Shown: positions 8,770 through 18,389, counted from the stretch's first letter. The stretch is 52,128 nucleotides of DNA from Nitrosomonas eutropha (GCF_003201195.1 NZ_QICQ01000021.1:1-52128), one strand, 5' to 3'. The notes: generated by a model from the sequence alone, not told the origin. A program made the numbers and translations.

Positions 8770-10908
8770 TTATTGTGCAAAATTGTAATGCTCCAGCCCT
8801 TCCAAGATTCCACGGGCATAGGTATTGCTCGCAAAGTACATCTGCTCTAGTCCGCGTAATGGCTCCAACTCCGGGCTGTGGTTCCCCACCACTACACCCA
8901 GTGTATCGCCTACCAACATTTCTTCATCGTTGCCGGAGTCCCCGGCTATCAGAAAATTTTGCAATGATAATCCCCATTTATAGGCTAGATAACGCACAGC
9001 CAGACCTTTAGAAGCCCGCGTCGGTAGCACATCCAGAAATGTTTCGTGTGAATAGATCAATTTGGCATGTAGATTTTGCTGATGGAGATATTGGTATAGC
9101 TGTTCGAGTGGAGGCATTTGTTCGGGAGCAACCAAATAACTCAGTTTGAATTCACGCTGATTTTCCGGGGGTTGAAGCGTTAATCCCGGGATGGCCTGCA
9201 GTGCTTCAGCCAGCGCTTCTCGTCGCCATTGGTGGCGGATGTGATTACTCCAGCCCTGATCTGGCCGCAAGGATGGCCAGTAATTGATTTCGCTGCCGAC
9301 CGAGGTGATCAGGACGTCGGGCATTGGTACATGCCATTTTTTGAGAATTTTTACCGCGCTTTCGAGCGATCTTCCGGTAGCCACCCCGAATGAGACGGTA
9401 TCGGCATGTGCTCGTAGCCATTGCAGCAATTCTGCTAGCCCCTGCTCATCACCAAGCAGGGTGTTGTCGATATCGCTGATGATTATTTTTCTCGCCAATG
9501 GAATAGGTGCCCAATCAGGATACAGCGTAGCTGCGGACTGGCGGCGTAGACGTTTACGCGCCTTACGCAATAATTTATTGACTTCCCTTACATATTTTGT
9601 GACATGGGCATCCCAGGTGTAGTGGCGCCTGACATTGGTTATGCCATTTCTGGACCAGTCGCGCCAGCGTTTCCTGTCGGATAACGCTTCTTTCAACGCG
9701 TTAGCAATTTCTGTATGGTTCAGTGTGTTGACGAGTAATCCATTGCGGCAATTGGCGATGATGTCACGCGGACCACCATCTTCCGGCGCAATAATGGGCA
9801 GGCCACTGGCTGCAGCTTCAATCAGGGTAAGCCCGAAGGGTTCAGTCAGGGCGGGGTTGATAAAGATACCACGTCTGCGAACAGCCAAGCGGTAAAGTTC
9901 CGGTATGTCTTCTGCTGTGAAGTGCTTGGGGATCGCAACCTTGCCCCACAAATCATAACGATCAATATCAAGCAATAAATCATTCATGACTTCGCGCTGC
10001 GATGTTTCCATCATACGAATATCTTCACGGGAGCCGGCAACGATTACCAGGTTGGCGATATCCTGCAGGGATTGATCTGAGCCGTATGCCTCTATCAGTC
10101 CATCGAGATTCTTGCGTGTGTCCGGACGGGAAATAGCCAGAATCATCGGTTTCTTGGGGTTGCTTAGAAATCGATCTACGCCTGTTTGTGTGTTGGGGTC
10201 AATAAGCTTGCGCCCAGGTGGTGAGAAACGCGAGGTATCAGTTCCTGGCGGAATAACTCGGCAGTGGCGCGGATCAGTATTTTTATACATGCCATATTGA
10301 TCTTCTATTTCCTGCGAGGTGCTGGTGACGATCAATGAAGCGTGGACCAGTGTTTCTTCTTCAGCCGCGATGCGTTGCGATAGATTGAATTGTCGTTCGA
10401 TTGTCTGCTCTTTACGGCCGGCGGCAAGCAGACGTTCCCGTTTGGGGCGACCAAGCGAATGGCCTGTATGTATTTGTGGAATGCCCAGCAGATTGGATAA
10501 ATGCAGGCCGACATAGCCGGCATCTGCATAATGCGTATGGATTAAATCGGGCAAACGTCCTTGTTGGCGCAGATAGTGCAGACAGCGATCCACCATCTGG
10601 TCCAGGTGTGGCCACAACAACTCTTTACGCAGATATTTACGGGGGCCGCAGGGTAATCGAACGATCTGCGCGTTTGGCCCGAGTTTTTCGATATGGGTTG
10701 CATAATCAGGGGAGATTTTTGAATCTTCAATCTGGCGCGTTAGCAGATCAACCTGGGCAATATTACTGTTGCGTCCCAATGCGCGCGCCAGTTCGACAAC
10801 ATAGGTGATCTGTCCGCCGGTATCCGCATCGTGCCCCAGCTCCATATCATGACCGCGTATCAGGCCATGTACACTGATCATCAGAATGTAAAGTTTTTGA
10901 TCTAACAT
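8770..10908 (-). CDS. sucrose-phosphate synthase with fused sucrose-phosphatase-like HAD domain
   Basis: A 712-residue two-domain protein. The N-terminal GT4 domain starts with [14 protein letters not shown] and has the glycine loop [19 protein letters not shown] and E-x7-E motif [16 protein letters not shown]; it makes sucrose-6-phosphate from UDP-glucose and fructose-6-phosphate. The C-terminal ~245 residues are a HAD-type sucrose-phosphatase-like domain with [17 protein letters not shown] and a late GDSGNDEEM, so both steps of sucrose synthesis may lie in one chain. A longer frame to 11019 would overlap fructokinase; the ATG at 10908 matches the family start. It sits 10 bases after fructokinase and 10 before sucrose synthase. 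The phosphatase activity of the HAD domain is inferred from its motifs. Confidence 0.93.
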   Translation of the reverse strand: MLDQKLYILMISVHGLIRGHDMELGHDADTGGQITYVVELARALGRNSNIAQVDLLTRQIEDSKISPDYATHIEKLGPNAQIVRLPCGPRKYLRKELLWPHLDQMVDRCLHYLRQQGRLPDLIHTHYADAGYVGLHLSNLLGIPQIHTGHSLGRPKRERLLAAGRKEQTIERQFNLSQRIAAEEETLVHASLIVTSTSQEIEDQYGMYKNTDPRHCRVIPPGTDTSRFSPPGRKLIDPNTQTGVDRFLSNPKKPMILAISRPDTRKNLDGLIEAYGSDQSLQDIANLVIVAGSREDIRMMETSQREVMNDLLLDIDRYDLWGKVAIPKHFTAEDIPELYRLAVRRRGIFINPALTEPFGLTLIEAAASGLPIIAPEDGGPRDIIANCRNGLLVNTLNHTEIANALKEALSDRKRWRDWSRNGITNVRRHYTWDAHVTKYVREVNKLLRKARKRLRRQSAATLYPDWAPIPLARKIIISDIDNTLLGDEQGLAELLQWLRAHADTVSFGVATGRSLESAVKILKKWHVPMPDVLITSVGSEINYWPSLRPDQGWSNHIRHQWRREALAEALQAIPGLTLQPPENQREFKLSYLVAPEQMPPLEQLYQYLHQQNLHAKLIYSHETFLDVLPTRASKGLAVRYLAYKWGLSLQNFLIAGDSGNDEEMLVGDTLGVVVGNHSPELEPLRGLEQMYFASNTYARGILEGLEHYNFAQ

Positions 10909-10918
10909 CGTTTTATTA

Positions 10919-11848
10919 TCATAGCAGGTTCCAATTCTTGAGAAAAACATCATAAAATCCGGCTGATTCCGGTGTGGCGCCACGTATCCCGCATAGGGCG
11001 GCAGCAAACCGGTTTGCACGTTCCAGTGTTAGTACATTTGGCCAGTCAAACAGTAATCCGAGGATGAAGACTGCGCAAAAACCATCTCCCGCACCAACGG
11101 TATCAACGATCGGCACATTGGCGATACCGAGTATTTCAGTATAATTGTTAGCCTGATCAAGCAGCCATGCGCCATTGGCTCCACGTGTCACCAGCAGGGT
11201 TTTTAGCTGGAAGTTTTCTATCAGGCGTAACGCGGTGTCGCGAGCATCACTGGCTTGGAAAGCTAATAAGCCGGATAATTCAGCTAGTTCGTCTTCATTG
11301 ACTTTCACATGATCCGCCTGGGTCAGTGAATATTGGATGGTTTCCGGGCGATACCAGGGTTCTCTTAAATTGATATCAAGCAGACGAGAGGCTTGTGGAG
11401 TGCGTCGTAATACTTCTTCCAGCGCTACGCCGGATACCGGGTTGCGTTGTGCTAATGTTCCAAAATACACCAGCTCGGGTTTGGCAGTCGAGGCAGTATC
11501 ACCGGCAACATGTGGATCAATGAAATCGTAGGCCTGATCTGCAAGGATTTTAAACTCATGACCGTTTTCACCAGGTTTAACCTGAACTTGTCCAGTGGGA
11601 TAGTGTGAATCACACTGGACACCGATTGTAGACATCCCGGCATTATTCATCAGCTTGATCAATTTCTGGCGAAGAGGATCGTTTCCTGTACGCGTTACCA
11701 AGACCGGGTGCAAGCCGAAAGCTTGTAGGTGATATCCCACATTGAAGGGAGCTCCTCCCATTACCGGGCCATCAGGAAAGATATCTGCCAATACTTCGCC
11801 AAACAGAATTACGTTCTTTATAGATATATCACAATGATCGGCAGGCAT
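10919..11848 (-). CDS. fructokinase, PfkB family
   Basis: A 309-residue ribokinase/PfkB-family sugar kinase that would phosphorylate the fructose released by sucrose synthase. It has the N-terminal substrate motif GGAPFNVGYHLQAFG and the C-terminal ATP/catalytic motif DTVGAGDGFCAVF with the catalytic Asp. It is the first gene of the sucrose operon. An AGGAG site lies 11 bases ahead of the ATG. A perfect inverted repeat lies about 50 bases upstream of the start. Its place beside SPS and sucrose synthase makes fructose the likely substrate rather than ribose or adenosine. Confidence 0.92.
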   Translation of the reverse strand: MPADHCDISIKNVILFGEVLADIFPDGPVMGGAPFNVGYHLQAFGLHPVLVTRTGNDPLRQKLIKLMNNAGMSTIGVQCDSHYPTGQVQVKPGENGHEFKILADQAYDFIDPHVAGDTASTAKPELVYFGTLAQRNPVSGVALEEVLRRTPQASRLLDINLREPWYRPETIQYSLTQADHVKVNEDELAELSGLLAFQASDARDTALRLIENFQLKTLLVTRGANGAWLLDQANNYTEILGIANVPIVDTVGAGDGFCAVFILGLLFDWPNVLTLERANRFAAALCGIRGATPESAGFYDVFLKNWNLL

Positions 11849-11898
11849 ATTCTATCGAAACTCCTGTCAGTGATGGCTGGTCACTCCCGGAAATAATG

Positions 11899-11917
11899 CG
11901 GACAAATTTTTTGTCCG
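11899..11917. promoter_or_regulatory. perfect inverted repeat upstream of the sucrose operon
   Basis: CGGACAAA and TTTGTCCG form an 8-bp perfect inverted repeat around a 3-base centre. It lies between fructokinase (start 11848) and the 3' end of uvrB (12044). No T-tract follows it on the minus strand, so it is less likely to be the uvrB terminator than an operator for a repressor acting on the sucrose genes. No regulator gene is nearby. Confidence 0.35.
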
Positions 11918-12043
11918 AAGAAGTGTGTGCTGGTTGTAAGCAAGGAAATGAGATTGCCGGAAAACCCTGTTTCCAGCCGAGCGTTCCTTTTTATTTTGAC
12001 ATGGATGAACGATCTATGCAAAACCTACAGGAGAGGGAATCAA

Positions 12044-14143
12044 TCAGATTTGGAGACGCTTCCCGGATTTTTTTCCGGATTTTTTAATCGCTGGCTGCAG
12101 TATGTCCCCAATTTCAGTGGGATCAATCATACCGATAAACAGCTTGTTTTTAAGATTTTTTATTTCATCACGATACTGGGCTGCCTGTTCAAATTCCATG
12201 CTTTTTGCGGCCGTCAGCATGGCTTTTTCCAACCGTTGAATTTCTTTTGCAAGTTGTGTTTCATCCATGGCAGCGTAGTGTGCCTGGATTTGTGCGACTT
12301 TCTGATGTTCTGCCGCATCTTTGCTGTCGTAAACACCATCAATCAAATCCTTGATCCGCTTGCTGACACCGCGTGGCGTAATATCGTTCTGCTGATTGAA
12401 CAGCTTCTGTTTGTTACGTCGCCGTTCAGTTTCATCAATGGCGCGCCGCATCGAATTGGTAATCCTGTCAGCATAAAGAATGACGGTTCCATTGATATGT
12501 CGGGCGGCGCGTCCCATGGTCTGGATCAATGAGCGTTCTGAACGCAGGAAACCTTCTTTATCGGCATCCAGTATGCCAACCAGTGAAGCTTCTGGAATAT
12601 CCAGTCCCTCCCGTAACAGATTGATTCCGACCAGGACGTCAAATTTTCCCAGGCGCAGATCACGAATAATTTCAACTCGCTCAACGGTATCAATATCGGA
12701 ATGTAGATAACGTACCCGGATGCCGTGATCAGAAAAATAATCGGTCAGATCTTCCGCCATGCGCTTGGTCAGGGTGGTGATCAATGTTCGCTCGCCTTGT
12801 TTGGTACGCATTGAGACTTCAGACATCAGGTCGTCCACCTGGGTGGCTACCGGACGGATGATGATTACCGGATCCACCAGCCCGGTTGGTCGTACAACCT
12901 GTTCAACAATCTGGCCGCTGTGCTGTATTTCATAATCTGCCGGTGTGGCGGAAACGAAAATAGTTTGAGGCATCAGTTTTTCAAATTCCTCAAACCTGAG
13001 CGGCCGGTTGTCCAATGCGGAAGGCAGGCGAAATCCGTAAGCCACCAGGTTTTCCTTTCTTGAACGATCACCTTTGTACATTCCGCCAACTTGAGGCACG
13101 GTAACATGGCTCTCATCAATAATCATCAATGCGTTACCCGGCAGGTAATCAATGAGTGTTGGCGGTGGATCCCCGGGTAAGCGACCTGACAAATGGCGCG
13201 AGTAGTTCTCAATTCCTTTGCAGAAACCCAATTCATTTAACATTTCCAGATCGAAACGGGTACGTTGTTCCAGGCGCTGAGCTTCCACCAGCTTATGATT
13301 TTCGTGAAGATGATTGAGTCGTTCGGCAAGTTCGGTTTTGATGGTTTCGATTGCGCGCAGGGTGGTGCTGCGCGGAGTGACGTAATGACTGGAAGGGTAA
13401 ACCGTATAGCGCGAAACTTTCTGCCGGGTATGTCCGGTGAGCGGATCAAACAGCGCTATGCTTTCCACCTCATCATCAAACAGGGAAATGCGTAGTGCGG
13501 TTTCAGAGTTCTCTGCCGGGAAGATATCCAGCACGTCGCCACGTACACGAAAGGTGCCACGCGCAAACTCGAATTCGTTACGCTGGTATTGCATGTCTGC
13601 CAACCGCTGGATGATGTCGCGTTGCGTGATTTTTTCATGCTCACGCACATGTAGAATCATACCGTGATAATCAACGGGATCACCAATGCCGTAAATGCAG
13701 GATACGCTTGCTACAATGATGGTGTCTTCCCGTTCCAGTAGGGATTTTGTAGCAGAGAGGCGCATCTGTTCGATATGTTCGTTAATACTGGAATCCTTTT
13801 CGATGAACAGATCGCGGGAGGGAACATAGGCTTCAGGCTGGTAATAATCATAGTAGGAGACAAAATACTCAACTGCATTTTCTGGAAAGAATTCACGCAT
13901 TTCAGCATAGAGCTGCGCGGCCAGCGTCTTGTTCGGGGCCATGATGATGGCCGGGCGCCCGAGTTGCGCAATCATATTGGCGATGGTGAACGTTTTTCCG
14001 GATCCGGTTACGCCTAACAACGTCTGGAATGACAAGCCTGATTCTATTCCATCCACCAACTTGCGGATGGCATCCGGTTGATCACCCGCAGGCTGAAATG
14101 CCTGATTGAGCTTGTAAGGACTGTCCGGAAAGGTAATAATCAC
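12044..14143 (-). CDS. uvrB: excinuclease ABC subunit B
   Basis: A 699-residue helicase-like subunit of nucleotide excision repair. It takes damaged DNA from UvrA and recruits UvrC. Visible parts are Walker [13 protein letters not shown] near residue 46, the beta-hairpin [16 protein letters not shown] that probes damage, the DESH box ([10 protein letters not shown]), helicase motif [17 protein letters not shown], and a C-terminal UVR motif ([21 protein letters not shown]) for UvrC binding. The start is GTG at 14143. It is divergent from the aminotransferase gene with a 78-bp gap; I see no clear LexA box there. Length and motifs are normal. Confidence 0.97.
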   Translation of the reverse strand: MIITFPDSPYKLNQAFQPAGDQPDAIRKLVDGIESGLSFQTLLGVTGSGKTFTIANMIAQLGRPAIIMAPNKTLAAQLYAEMREFFPENAVEYFVSYYDYYQPEAYVPSRDLFIEKDSSINEHIEQMRLSATKSLLEREDTIIVASVSCIYGIGDPVDYHGMILHVREHEKITQRDIIQRLADMQYQRNEFEFARGTFRVRGDVLDIFPAENSETALRISLFDDEVESIALFDPLTGHTRQKVSRYTVYPSSHYVTPRSTTLRAIETIKTELAERLNHLHENHKLVEAQRLEQRTRFDLEMLNELGFCKGIENYSRHLSGRLPGDPPPTLIDYLPGNALMIIDESHVTVPQVGGMYKGDRSRKENLVAYGFRLPSALDNRPLRFEEFEKLMPQTIFVSATPADYEIQHSGQIVEQVVRPTGLVDPVIIIRPVATQVDDLMSEVSMRTKQGERTLITTLTKRMAEDLTDYFSDHGIRVRYLHSDIDTVERVEIIRDLRLGKFDVLVGINLLREGLDIPEASLVGILDADKEGFLRSERSLIQTMGRAARHINGTVILYADRITNSMRRAIDETERRRNKQKLFNQQNDITPRGVSKRIKDLIDGVYDSKDAAEHQKVAQIQAHYAAMDETQLAKEIQRLEKAMLTAAKSMEFEQAAQYRDEIKNLKNKLFIGMIDPTEIGDILQPAIKKSGKKSGKRLQI

Positions 14144-14221
14144 AAGTTTGATCGCTGTACTCGAAATTTAATTATTTTTTGATTCTAACATGCGCAAATC
14201 ACATACATCAGGAGCTGTCTC

Positions 14222-15415
14222 GTGAAACTCTCGCAACGCGTTCAGGCTATCAAACCTTCGCCCACCCTGGCAGTGACTGCCAAAGCAGCCAGGCTCAAGG
14301 CGGAAGGAAAAAATATTATTGGTCTGGGTGCAGGTGAGCCGGATTTCGATACGCCGTTGCATATCAAGGATGCAGCGATTACGGCAATCCGGAATGGTTT
14401 TACAAAGTATACGGCTGTGGGTGGTACTGCATCTTTAAAGCAGGCGATTATCTCGAAGTTCAAACGGGAAAATTCCCTGGATTTTACTGCCGGAGAGATC
14501 TTGGTCTCCAGCGGAGGAAAACAAAGTTTTTTCAACTTGATACTGGCTACAATTGACCCGGGTGACGAGGTTATCATCCCGGCGCCATACTGGGTTTCCT
14601 ATCCGGATATGGTCTTGATTGCACAAGGAAAACCTGTTTTTATTAATACCGGGATCGAAGAAAAATTCAAAATATCAGCCGATCAGCTTGAGAAAGCGAT
14701 AACACCCAGAACCCGCATGTTTATTCTCAACAGCCCAGGCAACCCTTCCGGCAGTGTATACGGTCAGGAAGAATTACAGGCATTAGGGGCAGTATTACGT
14801 AAACATCCGGAAATTCTGATCGCTACCGATGATATGTATGAACATATCCTCCTGACCAGTGATAAGTTCGTCAATATCCTGAACGCTTGCCCTGATCTGA
14901 AAGCACGCACCGTTGTCCTCAATGGCGTTTCCAAAGCTTATGCCATGACCGGCTGGCGAATTGGCTATTGCGGTGGGCCGGCAGCAATCATAACCGCAAT
15001 GGAAAATATTCAATCACAAAGTACATCCAACCCGAACTCTATTGCTCAAATGGCAGCAGAAGCTGCATTAAATGGTGATCAATCCTGCATGATTCCAATG
15101 GTGGAGGCTTTTAAGGAACGCAATCAGTTTCTGACAGATGCGCTGAATTCCATAACGGGTATTCACTGTTTATTATCCGAAGGGGCATTTTATGCTTTTG
15201 CGGATGCAAGGCAGGCAATTAAGCAGTTGCAATCCCAACAAGTGTTGCAGGACAGCAGTGACGTTGCTTTTTGCAGTTATTTGCTGGAACAGGCTGAAGT
15301 GGCTGTTGTGCCAGGGTCAGCCTTTGGCTGTGAGGGCTATATGCGGTTATCGTTTGCGACTTCCATGGAAAATCTCAGGGAGGCTGTCAAGCGTATCGCC
15401 AGTTTGCTGAGCTGA
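14222..15415 (+). CDS. aspartate aminotransferase (class I PLP enzyme)
   Basis: A 397-residue class I aminotransferase of the aspartate-aminotransferase Ib type. Motifs are GLGAGEPDFDTP at the substrate-binding N-terminus, NSPGNPSG, and the PLP-lysine segment NGVSKAYAMTGWRIGY. It transfers amino groups between aspartate and 2-oxoglutarate, possibly also acting on aromatic acids or prephenate as in some relatives. The GTG start at 14222 is preceded by AGGAG at 8 bases. The gene is alone on the plus strand, divergent from uvrB. Confidence 0.93.
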   Translation: MKLSQRVQAIKPSPTLAVTAKAARLKAEGKNIIGLGAGEPDFDTPLHIKDAAITAIRNGFTKYTAVGGTASLKQAIISKFKRENSLDFTAGEILVSSGGKQSFFNLILATIDPGDEVIIPAPYWVSYPDMVLIAQGKPVFINTGIEEKFKISADQLEKAITPRTRMFILNSPGNPSGSVYGQEELQALGAVLRKHPEILIATDDMYEHILLTSDKFVNILNACPDLKARTVVLNGVSKAYAMTGWRIGYCGGPAAIITAMENIQSQSTSNPNSIAQMAAEAALNGDQSCMIPMVEAFKERNQFLTDALNSITGIHCLLSEGAFYAFADARQAIKQLQSQQVLQDSSDVAFCSYLLEQAEVAVVPGSAFGCEGYMRLSFATSMENLREAVKRIASLLS

Positions 15416-15545
15416 TCCGCTTCTTGACCCCTATTTTGAGTGATACCTGTTTTGATCAGGCCATTGCAAGATGAGCGGAGAGTGATGCGTAGTAACCAGT
15501 GCGGATTGCTGTAAAAAAATTCGACACTCTCTGCTATTTCTTGCC

Positions 15546-15764
15546 TTACATTTTCTGTTTTCTGAATTTCATACTGCCGTTGGCTGAGCCTGTCAGGGTG
15601 TTGGTACTGATTTTTGCCAATTTCTGGAGGGCGTCACCAACCTGATTTTGGTGAAATATTACGTGCTTTTTTTTTAAGATCATACCAGCAACTGGCTGTC
15701 GATAAATTTTACAGTCTCCACTAAAAAATCTTATCTTCTTTGGGTCATCTCTGGTAAGCGTAGC
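15546..15764 (-). pseudogene. open frame without start codon, unidentified fragment
   Basis: A 72-codon minus-strand frame begins directly after a stop (15765-15767) and ends at TAA (15546-15548). It contains RFFSGDCKIYRQPVAGMILKK-like sequence and ends in SMKFRKQKM. The only ATG (15683) would give 45 residues and has no good ribosome site. The even composition suggests real coding ancestry, so it is probably a 5'-truncated gene or a short gene lying behind the small regulator. I do not recognise the family. The rest of 15416-15800 shows nothing further. Confidence 0.3.
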
Positions 15765-15800
15765 TTACTGTAGTTGATGAGGGCTTTTCAGATTCATCTC

Positions 15801-16073
15801 CTAGGCTTGCGGTGAGCTACTCTCTTCTTTGCAGGCAGAGGGAAGACGTCTATTCTGCCTGATCAAACCTTTCTCCTCTGCTTTACGCAGTGCTTCATAT
15901 CTGCAGTGAACCTGAAGAAACGCCAGGATTCTCTGGAACTGGGTTCGAATGGTTGCCGGAGATCGATTGAGGTGCTGTGCGAGGATCTTTGTATTGGTTG
16001 TTTTCTTTTCACGGCTGGCCTCAAGCAAGGTGTAGTGCGATCGGGGTAGGCGCTTATATTTTTCATAGTCCAT
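15801..16073 (-). CDS. small LuxR/GerE-type helix-turn-helix regulator
   Basis: A 90-residue protein consisting almost wholly of a LuxR-like DNA-binding domain: LLEASREKKTTNTKILAQHL is the first helix pair, NRSPATIRTQFQRILAFLQV the turn and recognition helix, and YEALRKAEEKGLI the fourth helix. There is no receiver or autoinducer domain. GGAG lies 9 bases ahead of the ATG. It is divergent from the amyloid-like operon across a 460-bp AT-rich region, which makes it the obvious candidate regulator of that operon, by analogy with CsgD-type control of curli. That role is inferred from position only. Confidence 0.75.
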   Translation of the reverse strand: MDYEKYKRLPRSHYTLLEASREKKTTNTKILAQHLNRSPATIRTQFQRILAFLQVHCRYEALRKAEEKGLIRQNRRLPSACKEESSSPQA

Positions 16074-16533
16074 AAAACTTCACTCCAATTTTATCGAGGC
16101 TTATTTTTATTGCTGTCATTTGTGAGCGGTTATAAACGCTATTTTTAAGGCTTAATTCGCTACAAAGCAGTATTTTCCCTGAATGCCTCGGTCTTCGTAA
16201 GTATATATAGATAGATTAATAAGCATAAACTATGCCAATATATTTAATATATTGATTATTAAAAGTTATTTTTTTTAAAAAAAGTATTTTATCGGTAACT
16301 GTTAAATTTTACGACATAAATATCAGGTGAGCTTTATGGAGCAAATATATTTTTTTGTACTGGAATTATAGCTTGTATGCAATTGCAGTATTGCCACTGT
16401 GACAGTAATTTCATTAGTATCTCGACTCGACAAGGGTTGTGGTTGATTAGCGACATTCGCCTTGTTGAGTAATGCAATAGATGTTATGCAATATCTATAT
16501 TTAATTAAATAGTTGATATTAAAGGAAAATACC
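16074..16533. other. AT-rich divergent intergenic region
   Basis: 460 bp between the small regulator and the repeat-protein gene, with long A/T runs (16255-16320) and no convincing gene. It must carry the promoters for both directions. The ribosome site AAAGGA for the repeat protein is at 16521-16526. No clear sigma-54 or sigma-70 match was identified by eye. Confidence 0.5.
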
Positions 16534-17889
16534 ATGGATCAATTTTCTAAAAAAATTCTGGCTGCCAGTATCGTTCTGGCGTTTGGTTTTGCAGGTAATG
16601 CTTGGGCAGTTGACGGCGCGGCACCGCTGCCAAATATAGCTGTAGCTGATTCTGCTGGAGTCAAAGGTGACGGAAGTACTGCAAGCACAGCAAACGGCAA
16701 TACAACCTCCGCTGATGGCAACACAAGTACTGCTGACAACAACGGTAACGACAACAGCACCAACTCGAGCACTGCTGACAACAACGGTAACGACAACAGC
16801 ACCAACTCGAGCACTGCTGACAACAACGGTAACGACAACAGCACCAACTCGAGCACTGCTGACAACAACGGTAACGACAACAGCACCAACTCGAGCACTG
16901 CTGACAACAACGGTAACGACAACAGCACCAACTCGAGCACTGCTGACAACAACGGTAACGACAACAGCACCAACTCGAGCACTGCTGACAACAACGGTAA
17001 CGACAACAGCACCAACTCGAGCACTGCTGACAACAATGGTAACGACAACAGCACCAACTCGAGTACTGCTGACAACAATGGTAACGACAACAGCACCAAC
17101 TCGAGTACTGCTGACAACAACGGCAACGACAACAGCACCAACTCGAGCACTGCTGACAACAATGGTAACGACAACAGCACCAACTCGAGCACTGCTGACA
17201 ACAACGGCAACGACAACAGCACCAACACTGCTGACAGCAATAACGACAGCAGCGATAACAGCACCAACACTGCTGACAGCAATAACGACAGCAGCGATAA
17301 CAGCACCAACACCGCTGATAGCAATAACGACAACAGCTCTGCGTATGCTGACGGCTATGGTACTGCTGCCAATAATGGAAGTACCGCTACTGCTGACAAC
17401 AGCGACAACAGCGACAACAGCGATAACAGTGACAACAGCTTGGCTGATGCGAGTGGCCAAGGCAGTGCTGCAGCTAACAATGGTAGTACAGCCACGGTTG
17501 ACAACAGCGATCATAGTGATAACAGCTCTGCATCTGCTGAAGGCCAATCCGCAGCTGCCAACAATGGCGGTACTGCAACTGTAGACAACACCAACAACAG
17601 TGATAACAGCCAAACTACTGCAAGCAATGGCAGTGCAGCATCCAATGGTGGCGATGCGACAGCTACCTATTCTGTTAACAATTCAGCATTGGAAGGATCT
17701 GTAACAGGTCAGTCAGCTGGTGGTTTGTCAGTTGAAGAAGCTGTTGCACTTTCAGGTGGAAGTTTAAGCAACAATATTTCTGATTCGTTCAATGGTGCAG
17801 GCCTGAATCAAGTTGCTCAGAACCTTGGATCCAGCTCACTGGTTCAACAGCAAGTTTCCTTCCAGGGTAATGTAAACGTTAACCAATAA
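16534..17889 (+). CDS. secreted low-complexity repeat protein, putative major amyloid subunit of a Fap-like system
   Basis: The protein has 451 residues from the ATG at 16534, which has AAAGGA 7 bases ahead; an in-frame start at 16513 is less likely. Residues 1-25 form a clear Sec signal peptide ending AWA. Residues ~65-231 are twelve 14-residue units STADNNGNDNSTNS, followed by about three units of TADSNNDSSDNSTN and then irregular Asn/Asp/Ser/Gly/Ala repeats. The C-terminal ~45 residues are different: SLSNNISDSFNGAGLNQVAQ and SSLVQQQVSFQGNVNVNQ, like the Gln/Asn-rich ends of Fap-type subunits. There are no Cys residues. Position at the head of an operon with C39 peptidase and coiled-coil porin genes argues for the major fibre protein (FapC/FapB role). 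The repeat sequence itself is unlike the FapC repeats I know, so the role is inferred. Confidence 0.8.
   Translation: MDQFSKKILAASIVLAFGFAGNAWAVDGAAPLPNIAVADSAGVKGDGSTASTANGNTTSADGNTSTADNNGNDNSTNSSTADNNGNDNSTNSSTADNNGNDNSTNSSTADNNGNDNSTNSSTADNNGNDNSTNSSTADNNGNDNSTNSSTADNNGNDNSTNSSTADNNGNDNSTNSSTADNNGNDNSTNSSTADNNGNDNSTNSSTADNNGNDNSTNSSTADNNGNDNSTNTADSNNDSSDNSTNTADSNNDSSDNSTNTADSNNDNSSAYADGYGTAANNGSTATADNSDNSDNSDNSDNSLADASGQGSAAANNGSTATVDNSDHSDNSSASAEGQSAAANNGGTATVDNTNNSDNSQTTASNGSAASNGGDATATYSVNNSALEGSVTGQSAGGLSVEEAVALSGGSLSNNISDSFNGAGLNQVAQNLGSSSLVQQQVSFQGNVNVNQ
16726..17340 (+). repeat. in-frame tandem repeats: 12 x 42 bp, then about 3 x 42 bp variant
   Basis: Twelve units of 42 bp start every 42 bases from 16726 (agY act gct gac ...); the twelfth lacks its last codon and ends at 17226. 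Units differ only at synonymous third positions (ggt/ggc, aac/aat, agc/agt). A related 42-bp unit follows from 17227, about three times. Such near-identity means recent expansion or gene conversion and allows copy-number change by slippage without frameshift, since 42 is divisible by three. Confidence 0.95.
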
Positions 17890-17936
17890 TTGTAAGTTTG
17901 GATAATTACAACTTGAGTTAATAATGTAACTCTTCT

Positions 17937-17976
17937 AACTGGCAAGCAGTAATGATATTGCTTGCCAGTTTTTTTT
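17937..17976 (+). terminator. rho-independent terminator inside the amyloid-like operon
   Basis: A 12-bp perfect stem (AACTGGCAAGCA / TGCTTGCCAGTT) with a 10-base loop is followed by a run of eight T. It lies 48 bases after the repeat-protein stop and before the small subunit gene. It would cut most transcripts after the major subunit and let only a fraction read on into the minor subunit and export genes. Confidence 0.9.
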
Positions 17977-18020
17977 GCTAAAACAGAAGATATAAATATA
18001 AGCAATATGTGGAGGTCGGT

Positions 18021-18389
18021 ATGAAAGCCGATATCAGAAAAGGCTTGATTGCGTTTGCATTATTCATGCCTGTTAGCATGATTTACGCGGCATCCGGTAC
18101 AGAATTGATGGCGGTTGAGGATGCATACCTTCCTCATGCAGAAAGAGCTTCCTTGGAGGAGCTTGATGGGGCGACAGGCCGAGAGGGTATTGATGTAACT
18201 ACCTTGAACAATATGAATGTTCGTGCACTTCTCTCTGGCAATACAGCAACGAACAATGCTAGTGGCTTTAATATGATTGACAGCGGTTCTTTTGCCGGAT
18301 CAGGGGGTATGTTTTCAGTGATTCAGAATTCGGGTAACAATGTTCTTATTCAGGATTCGACAATTATTAATGTAACGATATTACCCTGA
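18021..18389 (+). CDS. small secreted protein, putative minor subunit of the Fap-like system
   Basis: The protein has 122 residues from the ATG at 18021, which is preceded by GGAGG at 6 bases. Residues 1-23 are a signal peptide ending IYA. The mature part contains LEELDGATGREG, a faint double-glycine-leader-like stretch, and ends in MFSVIQNSGNNVLIQDSTII. That ending aligns with the C-terminus of the repeat protein (V-x-Q-N-x-G-x3-L-[VI]-Q). The shared tail suggests both are subunits of one fibre, this one as nucleator or minor component. The position between major subunit and C39-like gene fits. The exact Fap counterpart (A, B or E) cannot be decided from sequence alone. Confidence 0.65.
   Translation: MKADIRKGLIAFALFMPVSMIYAASGTELMAVEDAYLPHAERASLEELDGATGREGIDVTTLNNMNVRALLSGNTATNNASGFNMIDSGSFAGSGGMFSVIQNSGNNVLIQDSTIINVTILP

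Noticed and set aside
8760..8834. N-terminal extension of sucrose synthase and, at 10909-11019, of SPS
   Set aside because: Both extensions overlap the preceding gene and are out of line with family starts; the internal ATGs fit better.
16726..17340. Regular 42-bp repeats that could suggest a CRISPR array
   Set aside because: Units are contiguous, without unique spacers, in frame, and encode a conserved peptide after a signal sequence.
16519..17613. Long minus-strand frames (364 and 264 codons) opposite the repeat gene
   Set aside because: They mirror the repeat composition (Val/Ser/Leu runs), lack ribosome sites and protein-like complexity; they are shadows of the plus-strand gene.
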